Below are positions 7,237 to 15,845 of a DNA stretch of 19,300 bases, one piece after another. Origin of the DNA: Reyranella sp. (GTDB taxonomy: Bacteria; Pseudomonadota; Alphaproteobacteria; Reyranellales; Reyranellaceae); contig JADHLS010000007.1 of assembly GCA_016780605.1 (NCBI GenBank), positions 1 to 19,300 of the forward strand. The letters are read 5' to 3'. Positions within the stretch are counted from its first letter, which is position 1. Each line of letters opens with the position of its first letter. The position numbers were made by a program, and so were the translations under genes. The notes beneath the pieces were generated by a model. The model saw nothing but the letters and a program-made list of their open reading frames with translations. It made no database searches and had not been told where the DNA came from.

Positions 7237-7583
7237 CGGGCTGCTCCTGATGCTTTCGCGCTCGGTGCCGAGAGGACTCTCGCCACTGAAGCCGTGAAGG
7301 CGTTCCATTCGGATTTCTGGGCGGCCAGGGCCGTGTGGCCCGCCTTGGTGAGCTGGTAATACTTGCGCGGCGGCCCGCTGCTCGATTCCTCGAGGTAGGT
7401 CTTCACCAGGCCGTCGGCCTGCATGCGCCGCATCAAGGGATAGATCGTGCCTTCCCCCATGCCGATCTCGTCGGCCAGCCGGCTGGCGATGTCGTAGGCA
7501 TAGCCGTCCCGGCGCGCCAGCAGGGCCAGCACGCACATGTCGAGCACGCCTTTGCGCAGCTGCACCAGCAATGAATCCGTCAC
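7233..7583 (-). CDS. PadR family transcriptional regulator
   Basis: A 116-residue winged-helix repressor of the small PadR type (PadR-s2). The N-terminal winged helix contains KGVLDMCVLALLARRDGYAYDIASRL (about 11-36) and the recognition/wing segment GEGTIYPLMRRMQADGLVKTYLEESSSGPPRKYYQLTKAG (44-83), both strongly diagnostic. A short C-terminal helix for dimerisation follows. The start is GTG at 7583, with AAGG about nine bases upstream. It heads a probable operon (padR, DUF1700, DUF2807, hydrolase). The divergent gap of 87 bp contains an imperfect palindrome at 7614-7638 that would place a dimer over the promoter, so autorepression is likely. The ligand or signal is not evident. Confidence 0.93.
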   Translation of the reverse strand: MTDSLLVQLRKGVLDMCVLALLARRDGYAYDIASRLADEIGMGEGTIYPLMRRMQADGLVKTYLEESSSGPPRKYYQLTKAGHTALAAQKSEWNAFTASVARVLSAPSAKASGAAR

Positions 7584-7613
7584 GTCACCGAACCTTCACT
7601 ATAGCGCATGGCC

Positions 7614-7638
7614 TAGTACCTTGCTAAACAAGATAGTG
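7614..7638. promoter_or_regulatory. Candidate PadR operator in the divergent promoter region
   Basis: Half-sites TAGTACCTTG and CAAGATAGTG face each other across CTAAA. Reading both in the same sense they agree at 7 of 10 positions, with TA(C/T)CTTG as the common core. On the minus strand a TATAGT box at 7598-7603 would serve padR, and the palindrome covers its -35 region. On the plus strand it overlaps the -35 of a possible promoter for the hydrolase at 7671. PadR-family dimers usually bind such interrupted palindromes near their own promoter. The assignment is by position and symmetry only. Confidence 0.45.
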
Positions 7639-7649
7639 GGTGGTATGAG
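7621..7649 (+). promoter_or_regulatory. Possible sigma70-type promoter for the 7671 hydrolase
   Basis: TTGCTA (7621-7626) and TATGAG (7644-7649) are separated by exactly 17 bp, each matching the consensus hexamer at four of six positions. Transcription would start near 7656, leaving a short leader that includes an AGAGG ribosome site before the ATG at 7671. The -35 lies inside the candidate PadR operator. Both hexamers are weak, so this is tentative. Confidence 0.28.
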
Positions 7650-7670
7650 GCTTGTCCAGAGGTATTCGTC

Positions 7671-8645
7671 ATGCGCCTGTTTGCGATGCTGATCGTTGTC
7701 GCTGCCTGGCTTGCGTCATCCAAGGCCGAGGCCGCGGGCTTCCGCTTCATCGATATTCCCGCCGATGAAAACGGCCCGGCGTTGACCGGGGCGGTATGGT
7801 CGCCCTGCACCGAGCCGCCGCAGGAGGTGAGGGTTCGCCTCACCATGATCGCGGCGACCGGGAACTGCCCGGTCGCCGGCGACAGGCTGCCGCTCATCGT
7901 CATGTCGCACGGCTCGGGCGGCTGGTTCGGCGCCCATCGCGACACGGCGGCGGCGCTCGCCGATGCGGGCTTCGTCGTCGCCGCCATCGACCACCCCGGC
8001 GACAATGCGGCCGACCGTACTCGGATCGACACCTTGTCGATCCTGATCGACCGCCCCACTGACATCAGGCGCCTGACCGACTACATGCTCGATACGTGGC
8101 CCGAGGCAGCGAAGCTCGATCGGGGGCGCATCGGCTTCTTCGGCTTTTCGCGCGGCGCCTATACGGGCCTCGTGATCGCCGGCGGCCGGCTCGATATTCT
8201 TGGCATCGCCTCGCTCTGCTCCGAAGGATTCCTCGACGGAATGTGCGCCGAGATTGAGAAGGGGACGATTCCCACCCGGCGGCCGGCAGCGGATCCGCGC
8301 ATCGCCGCTGCCGTCCTGGCCGACCTGGAGCTCGGCCGCGCCTTCACGCTCTACGGGCTGAAGGACGTGACGGTGCCGATCCAGCTCTGGGCGTCGGAGC
8401 GCGGCGGCGACGGCGTGCTGCGCGAAGACAACGAGGCGATCGACGAAAACCTGCCCGCCATGCCCGACTATCGCATCGTCCTTGGCGCCGGCCACTTCGC
8501 CTTCATCGCCCCTTGTTCAGCCGAGGCGGCGCAGGCCTTGCCGGAGATCTGCGCCGACGCTGGCGCGTTCGACCGCACGGCCTTCCACCGGGAATTCAAT
8601 GCCGGAGTCGTCGCGTTCTTTCGCCGGCAACTGATCGAAAGGTAG
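7671..8645 (+). CDS. Exported alpha/beta hydrolase, predicted dienelactone-hydrolase family (paralogue of the gene at 4970)
   Basis: A 324-residue secreted serine hydrolase. The signal peptide covers about residues 1-22 (AMLIVVAAWLASS core, cleavage near AEA-A). The oxyanion strand LIVMSHGSGG lies at 75-84, the nucleophile elbow GFSRGAY at 158-164 (Ser160), and GAGHFAF supplies His275. The C-terminal block FIAPCSAEAAQALPEICADAGAFDRTAFH parallels the end of the other exported hydrolase in the window, including both cysteines, so the two are paralogues despite low overall similarity. Extra cysteines (46, 66, 183, 192) suggest an oxidising, periplasmic location. The stop is 4 bp before the acyltransferase start. 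Substrate unknown. Confidence 0.84.
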   Translation: MRLFAMLIVVAAWLASSKAEAAGFRFIDIPADENGPALTGAVWSPCTEPPQEVRVRLTMIAATGNCPVAGDRLPLIVMSHGSGGWFGAHRDTAAALADAGFVVAAIDHPGDNAADRTRIDTLSILIDRPTDIRRLTDYMLDTWPEAAKLDRGRIGFFGFSRGAYTGLVIAGGRLDILGIASLCSEGFLDGMCAEIEKGTIPTRRPAADPRIAAAVLADLELGRAFTLYGLKDVTVPIQLWASERGGDGVLREDNEAIDENLPAMPDYRIVLGAGHFAFIAPCSAEAAQALPEICADAGAFDRTAFHREFNAGVVAFFRRQLIER

Positions 8646-8649
8646 TCCG

Positions 8650-9816
8650 ATGAACCCTGCAAGCGGCACCGTCTCGCGTTACCACGCGCTCGATGCCCTG
8701 CGCGCGGCGATGATGTTCCTCGGCATCTATCTCCACGCCGTCGTCGCCTATTCGCCGTCCGGCGGCTGGCCCTACAAGCCGCTGCAGCTCACCACGACGC
8801 TCGACTGGTCGGTCGGGCTGATCCATGTCTTCCGCATGCCCGTCTTCTACGTCATGGCGGGCTTCTTCGCGGCCCTGCTGCTGCAGCGCTACGGCTTGCG
8901 GCGCGCCGCCGACAACCGCTTCTGGCGCATCGTCGTGCCCTTCGTCGTCGGCTGGATCATCCTCTTTCCCCTGGTGATGTTCCTGACGGCCTTCGGCAAG
9001 ACAGACGACCTGTCGACGGCGGCCCAGTTCATCCTGTCTGGACGATTCCTGGCCTACGCGCATCCGCTGCATCTGTGGTTCCTGGAATATCTGATCGTGC
9101 TTTATCTGCTGGCGCTCGTGGCCGTGATGAGTATTGGCCGGCTGCCGCAGGATGTCCGCGCTCGACTGCTGCGCCTTTTCGGCTGGGTCGTGCAGTCATG
9201 GTGGGCGCCGCTGATCGTGGCCATGCCGTCGTTCCTCGCCCTGCTCGCGCTGCCGCATCCCTGGCTCGAGGATCCGCCGGGCTTTGTGCCAGCCATCCGC
9301 ATCGTAGTGGTCTACGCCATCCCGTTCGCATTCGGCTGGCTGCTCTATCTCAACACCGACCTGCTCGAGACGCTCAGCCGGCGCGCCTGGCTGTACGCGG
9401 CGCTCGCGGCGCTTGCGACCTTTTCGTACGTTGCCACCCTCAGGATTTCGATCGATCGCGACCTTGCCTTCTACCTCACGCGCGCGCTGCATTCGCTGGC
9501 CCTGTGGCTGTTGATCTTCTCCGTCACCGGCCTGTTCCTGCGCTATCTCGGCAGCCACAGCGCGCTCAGGCGCTATCTCTGCGATTCGTCGTACTTTCTC
9601 TACCTTGCCCACATGCCGGTGCTCATCGTCTTCGAGCTACTACTGAAGGACGTAGCGCTGCCGCCGCTGGCAAAAATGGCGATCGCGCTGGCCGCCACCA
9701 TCGCGGTCCTGCTGCCGCTCTATCGTTACGGCGTCAGGCCGACCTTCATCGGCGCGGTGCTGAACGGCCGGCGGTATCCCGCGGCGCTCACCCCCGTGCC
9801 CGTCGCCGCCGACTAA
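8650..9816 (+). CDS. Acyltransferase-3 family integral membrane protein (OafA/OpgC-like)
   Basis: A 388-residue polytopic membrane protein with about ten hydrophobic segments. The N-terminus YHALDALRAAMMFLGIYLHAV (11-31) has the family's conserved Asp15, Arg18 and His29, followed by HVFRMPVFYVMAGFFAALLLQR, typical of acyltransferase-3 proteins that O-acylate sugars at the membrane (O-antigen, peptidoglycan, exopolysaccharide, or succinylation of periplasmic glucans as by OpgC/MdoC). Start ATG at 8650 is 4 bp after the hydrolase stop with AAAGG inside the end of that gene, so the two are translationally coupled. The pairing of an exported esterase-fold hydrolase with a membrane acyltransferase suggests addition and removal (or transfer) of acyl groups on the same envelope substrate; that is inference. 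The 3' end overlaps the convergent gene by 4 bp. Confidence 0.87.
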   Translation: MNPASGTVSRYHALDALRAAMMFLGIYLHAVVAYSPSGGWPYKPLQLTTTLDWSVGLIHVFRMPVFYVMAGFFAALLLQRYGLRRAADNRFWRIVVPFVVGWIILFPLVMFLTAFGKTDDLSTAAQFILSGRFLAYAHPLHLWFLEYLIVLYLLALVAVMSIGRLPQDVRARLLRLFGWVVQSWWAPLIVAMPSFLALLALPHPWLEDPPGFVPAIRIVVVYAIPFAFGWLLYLNTDLLETLSRRAWLYAALAALATFSYVATLRISIDRDLAFYLTRALHSLALWLLIFSVTGLFLRYLGSHSALRRYLCDSSYFLYLAHMPVLIVFELLLKDVALPPLAKMAIALAATIAVLLPLYRYGVRPTFIGAVLNGRRYPAALTPVPVAAD

Positions 9817-10681
9817 GGCTTGACGAACTTCAAAACGAACTCGTCCTTGGGCTGCGGCGGGTCGGGCGTGTTCTTGTCGCGGGGATCGTTGGGATTGCGC
9901 AGGAAATCGCCTTCGGCGGCAAGCTTGAAGCCGGCGGCTTCGACTTCCTTGCGCACGAGGGCCTCCTCGACCCGATGAAGCGTGCCGGCCTCGGAGATGC
10001 CGGTGCCGGGCCGGCCGGAATGATCGGCGATGACGTAGAAGCCGCCGGGCTTCAGCGCCTGGAAGACCGCGCGGTTCATGGCCGCGCGATCGACGCCGAG
10101 ATGGCCGAGGTCGTGATAGTTGAACATCAGCGTCACGAGATCGAGCTTCCCCGTGGCCAGCTCGGGCGGCGCTGGATCCTCGAACGGTCGCACCACGGCG
10201 GTGATCGGCGCGGCCTTCACGCCGTCGCTCTTCATCTTGGCGTCGCGCTCGGCGAGGGCGACCGGCGAGGGCCGCGGTCCACCGGCCGGCGGTGCCGCCG
10301 CGGCCGGCGCCGGCGTCACGTTGGGATGGCTGTTGCCTTCGGGAGCAGGCGGCGGCGTTGCCGGCTGGCTGGGCCGCGGCCGGCTCTGGCCATAGACACT
10401 GCCGGAGGGGCCGATCGATCGGGCCAGCAGCTCCGTGGTGTAGCCGCCGGCCGCGCTGATATCGAGTGCGGTGATGCCTGGCCGGATGCCGATGAAGACC
10501 AGCATCTGCTCGGGCTTGCGCCGCAGGTCGTTGGTGCGGTCGGCGGCGCTGCGGTCAGGACTGGCGATGATCTGACGGGCCTGATCGGCCGTCAGCGAAG
10601 GCGCCGGCTGCTGGGCCGCGGCGCCGAGCCCAAGGACGGCTGCGGCGACGGCGGCGACGAGGAATGTCTTTCGTCCGGTCT

Positions 10682-10685
<4 letters not shown>
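9813..10685 (-). CDS. Exported class I SAM-dependent methyltransferase-like protein (COG4798 type) with Pro/Ala-rich insert
   Basis: A 290-residue protein with a clear signal peptide (residues 1-24, AAA before QQP). The methyltransferase-like fold shows a motif I equivalent ALDISAAGGYTTELLAR at 73-89, a motif IV-like segment LDLVTLMFNYHDLGH (181-195) and LKPGGFYVIADHSG (211-224). The tail NPNDPRDKNTP...FVLKFVKP is typical of the predicted exported methyltransferases of this group. Residues about 101-141, between the first and second strands, are almost only Pro, Ala, Ser and Gly and look disordered. Whether it can methylate anything outside the cytoplasm, where SAM is scarce, is unresolved. 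The ATG overlaps the queG stop (ATGA), so it is coupled to queG. The in-frame ATG at 10712 lies in queG and lacks the signal-peptide start. Confidence 0.78.
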
Positions 10686-11863
<1,178 letters not shown>

Positions 11864-11872
11864 CCCCTTCCT

Positions 11873-12331
11873 CTAGCCACGGCCGCGATAGGGCTGGACG
11901 CCTGGATCCGGCAGCCACAGGCCCTTGGGCGGCTGGCCGGTCTGCCAGAACACATCGATCGGCATGCCGCCGCGCGGATACCAATAGCCGCCGATGCGCA
12001 GCCAGTGCGGCGCCAGCGCTTTTTGCAGGCGCAAGCCGATCGCCAGCGTGCACGCTTCGTGAAAATCGGCATGGTTGCGGAAGCTGCCGAGATAGAGCTT
12101 CAGCGACTTGCTCTCGACCAGGCGCGCGCGCGGGGCGTAGTCGATCACGAGATGGGCGAAGTCTGGCTGGCCGGTCACGGGGCAAAGCGTGGTGAATTCA
12201 GGGACGGTGAAGCGCACCAGGTACAACGCCCGCGGCTGCGGATTGGGGACCGTCTCCAGTGTGGCCTTGTCCGGCGATTCGGGCAGTACGGCCGGCCGGC
12301 CAAGCTGGCTGAGCTTTGGGTATTTAGTCAT
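11873..12331 (-). CDS. queF: NADPH-dependent 7-cyano-7-deazaguanine reductase QueF (type I, unimodular)
   Basis: QueF reduces the nitrile preQ0 to the amine preQ1, the committed precursor inserted into tRNA on the route to queuosine. The 152-residue T-fold protein has the thioimide-forming cysteine in [12 protein letters not shown] (Cys50) with Asp57, and the QueF motif [15 protein letters not shown] (73-87) that binds NADPH. The glycine-rich C-terminal end [16 protein letters not shown] is also typical. Length and motif order fit the short type I enzyme rather than the two-domain type II. It is the first gene of queF-queG and is divergent from the ferredoxin reductase gene across only 28 bp; there is no room for a preQ1 riboswitch. 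Confidence 0.95.
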   Translation of the reverse strand: MTKYPKLSQLGRPAVLPESPDKATLETVPNPQPRALYLVRFTVPEFTTLCPVTGQPDFAHLVIDYAPRARLVESKSLKLYLGSFRNHADFHEACTLAIGLRLQKALAPHWLRIGGYWYPRGGMPIDVFWQTGQPPKGLWLPDPGVQPYRGRG

Positions 12332-12359
12332 GTAACCATCATATGCTAAGCGGGCGCCT
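12332..12359. promoter_or_regulatory. 28-bp divergent start region between queF and the ferredoxin reductase gene
   Basis: This AT-richer gap is the only non-coding DNA between two divergent start codons. On the minus strand TATGAT (12338-12343) is a good -10 candidate, ending 6 bases before the queF ATG. On the plus strand TATGCT (12342-12347) overlaps it. Either box would give a leaderless or nearly leaderless transcript, and the -35 regions must lie inside the opposing genes. No strong ribosome site is seen for either gene. Confidence 0.3.
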
Positions 12360-13556
12360 ATGACTCACCGCGTTGCCATCGTGGGCGCGGGCCCTTCGGG
12401 CTTCTATGCCGCCGACGGGTTGTTGCGCGCCCGACCCGATCTTCATATCGACATCATCGACCGCCTGCCGACGCCTTACGGCCTGGTGCGCGCGGGTGTC
12501 GCGCCCGACCATCAGGGCACCAAGGCGATCGTCCGCCAGTTCGAGAAGCTGCTGCTGCAGCCCGACGTCCGCTTCGCCGGCAACATCGATGTCGGCCGCG
12601 ATCTTTCCTGGGAGGAGTTCGACGCGGCCTACGACGCCGTGATCGTCGCCACCGGCATGGTGATCGACAGGAAGCTCGGCGTCCCCGGCGAGGACCTGCC
12701 CCATATCTGGGGTTCGTGGCGCTTCGTTGCCTGGCTGAACGGTCATCCCGACTTCCGCACCGGCCCCGATCTCTCGTTGGTGAAGACGGTGGCCGTGATC
12801 GGCAATGGCAACGTCGCCCTGGACGTGGCGCGCGTGCTCGCCAAGAGCGCCGACGAGATGGCGAAGAGCGACATCGTGCCCGAAGCGGGAGCGGCGATCG
12901 CCAACGCGCCGCTTCGCGACATCTACGTGATCGGCCGGCGCGGACCGGAGCATGCCTCGTTCACCAACAACGAGCTGGCGGAGATGGGCCGCCTGGCGCG
13001 CGCCGTATCCGTCACCGATCCCAAGGCGCTGGGTGTGACGCCGGTGGCGACCGATCCAACGCCCGAGCGGCTGCGCAAGGCCAAGAACCTCGAGATCCTC
13101 AAGGGCTTTGCCGGCCACAAGCCCGGCGAAAAGCCGGTCACGGTGCATTTCCTGTTCGGTGCCGTGCCGATGGCGATCCGGCCCGGCGAGATCGAGCTCA
13201 CGTCAAGCTCCATTGGGGGGACGCTCAAAGCTGATCTGGTCGTGACTTGTATCGGCTATAGCGGCGAGGATTTCCCCAAACGCGAGGATGTGTTTCCCGT
13301 CGGCTGGGCCAAGCGCGGACCGAGCGGCACCATTCCGACCAACCGCGCCGAAAGTCACGCGGTGGCCCAGCAGGTACTGGCCTTCCTCAAGGACCGTGAT
13401 CCCAAGAGCGGACCCGACGTGCTGCCGATCGCCGTCGATGCCGCGGGCTGGCATCGCATCGACAAGCACGAGGTCGCGGCCGGCGCCGCGCTCGGCCGCC
13501 CTCGCGTGAAATTGACGGAATGGCAGGCGCTATTGGACGTCGCGCAGGGCCACTGA
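12360..13556 (+). CDS. Ferredoxin-NADP(+) reductase, adrenodoxin-reductase (FprA) type
   Basis: A 398-residue flavoprotein of the glutathione-reductase fold that would shuttle electrons between NADPH and a ferredoxin. The FAD-binding motif [15 protein letters not shown] is at 8-22; [15 protein letters not shown] (38-51) is the strongly conserved adrenodoxin-reductase signature. The NADPH-binding dinucleotide motif [15 protein letters not shown] is at 146-160, and [15 protein letters not shown] (192-206) carries the arginine pair that reads the 2'-phosphate. The FAD-closing motif appears late as [15 protein letters not shown]. It is somewhat shorter than the ~450 residues of mitochondrial and mycobacterial relatives. 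The electron partner is not in the window; supply of reductant to QueG next door is possible but unsupported. Confidence 0.9.
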   Translation: MTHRVAIVGAGPSGFYAADGLLRARPDLHIDIIDRLPTPYGLVRAGVAPDHQGTKAIVRQFEKLLLQPDVRFAGNIDVGRDLSWEEFDAAYDAVIVATGMVIDRKLGVPGEDLPHIWGSWRFVAWLNGHPDFRTGPDLSLVKTVAVIGNGNVALDVARVLAKSADEMAKSDIVPEAGAAIANAPLRDIYVIGRRGPEHASFTNNELAEMGRLARAVSVTDPKALGVTPVATDPTPERLRKAKNLEILKGFAGHKPGEKPVTVHFLFGAVPMAIRPGEIELTSSSIGGTLKADLVVTCIGYSGEDFPKREDVFPVGWAKRGPSGTIPTNRAESHAVAQQVLAFLKDRDPKSGPDVLPIAVDAAGWHRIDKHEVAAGAALGRPRVKLTEWQALLDVAQGH

Positions 13557-13605
13557 CGGCCCTATTGTGGCCGCCGGGGATCGGGGAGTGATTCAGGGAG
13601 CTTTC

Positions 13606-15189
13606 ATGTTGAAGTTAGGTCGTCGTCTTGCCGGTGCGCTGGTTGCTGCCGCTGCGTTCGCGGCGCCCGTTGCCGGGGCTTACGCGCAAACCACGGTGAA
13701 GGTCGCGCTGCATTCGGATCTCAAGATCATCGACCCGATCTGGACCACGGCGCTGATCTCCACCCATCACGGCAACATGGTCTACGACACGCTGTTTGCC
13801 ATGGACGACAAGCTGCAGGTCAAGCCGCAGATGGTCGACAAGTGGGAGGTCTCGCCCGACAAGCTCACCTGGACCTTCACCCTGCGCGATGGCCTGGAAT
13901 GGCATGACGGCAAGCCGGTGACCGGCGAGGACTGCGTCGCCTCCATCAAGCGCTGGGCGGCGCGCGATTCGATGGGCCAGAAACTGATGGGCGTGGTCGC
14001 CGACCTGAGCGCGCCCGACGCCAAGACCATCAAGATGGTGCTGAAGCAGCCCTACGGCCTGGTGCTGGAATCGCTCGGCAAGACCAGCTCCAATGTGCCC
14101 TTCATGATGCCCAAGGAGCAGGCGAGCGTCGATCCCAACACGCAGCTCACCGAGGCCATCGGCTCGGGTCCGTTCATGTTCAAGAAGGACGAATGGAAGC
14201 CCGGCGAGAAGGCAGTCTATCTCAAGAACCCCAAGTACAAGCCGCGGCCGGAGCCGGCCTCGGCCATGGCCGGCGGCAAGGTCGCCAAGGTCGATCGCGT
14301 CGAGTGGATCTGGATCCCCGACACCCAGACGCAGGTCAACGCCCTGATGAATGGCGAGGTCGACCTGGTCGAGATCGTGCCACCCGACCTGCTGCCGCTG
14401 ATGCAGCAGGACAAGAACGTCAAGGTCGTCGTGACCAACACCTGGGGCCGTCAGTATTCGATGCGCTTCAACGTGCTCACCAAGCCGTTCGACAACGCCA
14501 AGGTGCGGCAGGCCGTGCTCTATGCGCTGTCGCAGAAAGAGTTCCTCGAGGCCAATTCGGGCAACCCCGACTTCTACAAGGAGTGCAAGTCGGTGTTCCC
14601 CTGCGGCTCGCCGCTGGAATCGACCAAGGGATGGGAGGACAAGCTTTCCGGCAACGTTGCCAAGGCCAAGGAAATCCTGGCCTCGTCGGGCTATGACGGC
14701 ACGCCGGCGGTACTGCTGCACCAGACCGACACGGCGGGCCACAACAACCTCGCCACCGTTGCCAAGGCGCAGCTCGAGAAGATCGGGCTCAAGATCGATC
14801 TGCAGCCGATGGACTGGCAGACGCTGGTGAGCCGGCGCGCCAAGAAGGATCCGCTCGATAAGGGCGGCTGGAGCGCCTACTTCACCTCATGGGGCTCGCC
14901 CGATGTCCTGAACCCGGTGTCGGCCGCCTTCGTCAACGCCGCCTGCGACAAGGCAACGTTCGGCTGGAGCTGCGACGAGACCATCGAGAAGCTGCGCGAT
15001 GGCTTTGCCGCGGAGACCGATCCGGCCAAGCAGAAGGCGATCGCCGAGCAGGTCCAGCTGCGCATGCTCGAGTATCCGACCTTCGTGCCGCTCGGCCAGT
15101 TCACCACGCCGACGGCGATCCGCAGCAATCTGAGCGGCCTGATCACGCCGACGCCGTCGCTGGCGCTGTGGAACGTGGAGAAGAAGTAG
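13606..15189 (+). CDS. ABC transporter substrate-binding protein, family 5 (peptide/nickel/opine type)
   Basis: A 527-residue periplasmic binding protein (SBP_bac_5 group) that would deliver a peptide or another small solute to an ABC importer. Signal peptide at 1-27 (KLGRR, hydrophobic core, AYA before Q); family landmarks include NMVYDTLFAMDDKLQVKPQMVDKWEVSPDKLTWTFTLRDGLEWHDGKPVTGEDCVASIKRW-type N-domain text near 58-126 and MRFNVLTKPFDNAKVRQAVLYALSQKEFL near 286-314. Four cysteines in two nearby pairs in the second half could form disulfides. The ATG at 13606 follows GGGAG by about 7 bases and gives a proper signal peptide; an in-frame GTG upstream does not. No permease or ATPase gene is adjacent, so this is an orphan binding protein as far as the window shows. 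Confidence 0.9.
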   Translation: MLKLGRRLAGALVAAAAFAAPVAGAYAQTTVKVALHSDLKIIDPIWTTALISTHHGNMVYDTLFAMDDKLQVKPQMVDKWEVSPDKLTWTFTLRDGLEWHDGKPVTGEDCVASIKRWAARDSMGQKLMGVVADLSAPDAKTIKMVLKQPYGLVLESLGKTSSNVPFMMPKEQASVDPNTQLTEAIGSGPFMFKKDEWKPGEKAVYLKNPKYKPRPEPASAMAGGKVAKVDRVEWIWIPDTQTQVNALMNGEVDLVEIVPPDLLPLMQQDKNVKVVVTNTWGRQYSMRFNVLTKPFDNAKVRQAVLYALSQKEFLEANSGNPDFYKECKSVFPCGSPLESTKGWEDKLSGNVAKAKEILASSGYDGTPAVLLHQTDTAGHNNLATVAKAQLEKIGLKIDLQPMDWQTLVSRRAKKDPLDKGGWSAYFTSWGSPDVLNPVSAAFVNAACDKATFGWSCDETIEKLRDGFAAETDPAKQKAIAEQVQLRMLEYPTFVPLGQFTTPTAIRSNLSGLITPTPSLALWNVEKK

Positions 15190-15199
15190 CGCGCACACC

Positions 15200-15273
15200 T
15201 GTCATCCCGAGCGCAGCGAAGGACCTTTAGGGAACAGCAAAGGTCCCTCGCTAGTCTAGCGCTCGGAATGACA
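15200..15273. repeat. Long imperfect palindrome of the dispersed GAGCGCAGCGAAGGA repeat family
   Basis: The left arm at 15200-15227 begins TGTCATCCCGAGCGC and ends AAGGACCTT. The right arm at 15239-15273, read on the other strand, begins TGTCATTCCGAGCGC and ends GAGGGACCTT, with about six extra bases in its middle. The loop is about 11 bases. It sits 10 bp after the stop of the substrate-binding protein gene and overlaps the 3' end of the opposing small gene, so it could fold in either transcript and act as a bidirectional end or stability element. It lacks a T-tract. Confidence 0.8.
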
Positions 15274-15657
15274 CGCAACCCAGTCGCGGACATCCGGTGC
15301 CTCCAGCCAGGCCCGGGCGGCGATCGCACTGGCGAAGAAGCGCATCGGCCGCTTGGGGACGGACAGGATTCCCAGCATGCGCGAGAATTGCGCATATTTG
15401 TTGGCCGGCATCACCACAGCCAGCGGGCCGGGCGCCTCCTCCTGTTGGATGTCACGCATACGGGCCGCCAATTCCATGATCTCGTCGGCGTTCATCAGCG
15501 GTTCGCCACGGCTGCCGTCGAACAGTCTGCGGTAGCCGCCAGCCCTGGCGGCACTCATGGCGTCGAGATAGGCCATGGCCTCGCCCCTGCGCACCTCGCC
15601 GTCGGCGACCGCCGTCATCAGCCGCTGCTCCGGATCAATCGTCCAGTGGATGGGCAT
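15256..15657 (-). CDS. Hypothetical small protein, possibly STAS/SpoIIAA-like
   Basis: A 133-residue cytoplasmic protein that I do not recognise with certainty. It starts MPIHWTIDPEQRLMTAVADG; the pattern of a short beta strand followed by a helix (EAMAYLDAMSAARAGG), then YRRLFDGS and a helix ELAARMRDIQQ and the strand PLAVVMPANKYAQF resembles the SpoIIAA-like/STAS-like alpha-beta proteins common in alphaproteobacteria, in which no enzyme residues are expected. The start is the ATG at 15657, with no strong ribosome site. The last residues CHSER and the TAG stop are encoded by the palindromic repeat, so the C-terminus was probably altered when the repeat arrived. A truncated copy lies 26 bp upstream in the same orientation. 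Confidence 0.65.
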   Translation of the reverse strand: MPIHWTIDPEQRLMTAVADGEVRRGEAMAYLDAMSAARAGGYRRLFDGSRGEPLMNADEIMELAARMRDIQQEEAPGPLAVVMPANKYAQFSRMLGILSVPKRPMRFFASAIAARAWLEAPDVRDWVACHSER

Positions 15658-15683
15658 TCCGAAGTGTCGGCCTTGGACTCAAT

Positions 15684-15833
15684 CTAGACAATGCTACGAA
15701 GGTCGAGGCTGGAGGCGCCAGTGGCGGCCATCGTGGCGTCGAGATAAGCGAGGGCCTCGTGCTGGCGTACCTGGCCTTTGGCCATCGCGGTCATCAGCTG
15801 ATTCGGCGGATCGATCGTCCAGTAGATCGGCAT
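15684..15833 (-). pseudogene. Truncated duplicate of the adjacent small STAS-like gene (49 codons)
   Basis: The reading frame starts MPIYWTIDPPNQLMTAMAKG, continues QVRQHEALAYLDATMAATG and stops at TAG after 49 codons. Its first 33 residues match the neighbouring 133-residue protein at 23 positions (about 70 percent), and the match ends where the helix would pass into the next strand. The remaining two thirds of the family domain is absent. This looks like a tandem duplicate that lost its 3' part by deletion, although a short expressed protein cannot be excluded. It lies 12 bp after the true end of the broken lactonase-like frame. Confidence 0.65.
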
Positions 15834-15845
15834 GGCTGACCGCTG

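Noticed and set aside
12332..12400. A preQ1 riboswitch upstream of queF
   Set aside because: Only 28 non-coding bases exist upstream of queF before the divergent coding region, and no preQ1-I hairpin with an A-rich tail is visible.
15200..15273. The palindrome as an insertion sequence or CRISPR repeat
   Set aside because: No transposase frame lies within it, there is no spaced repeat series, and its core matches a short dispersed repeat elsewhere in the window.
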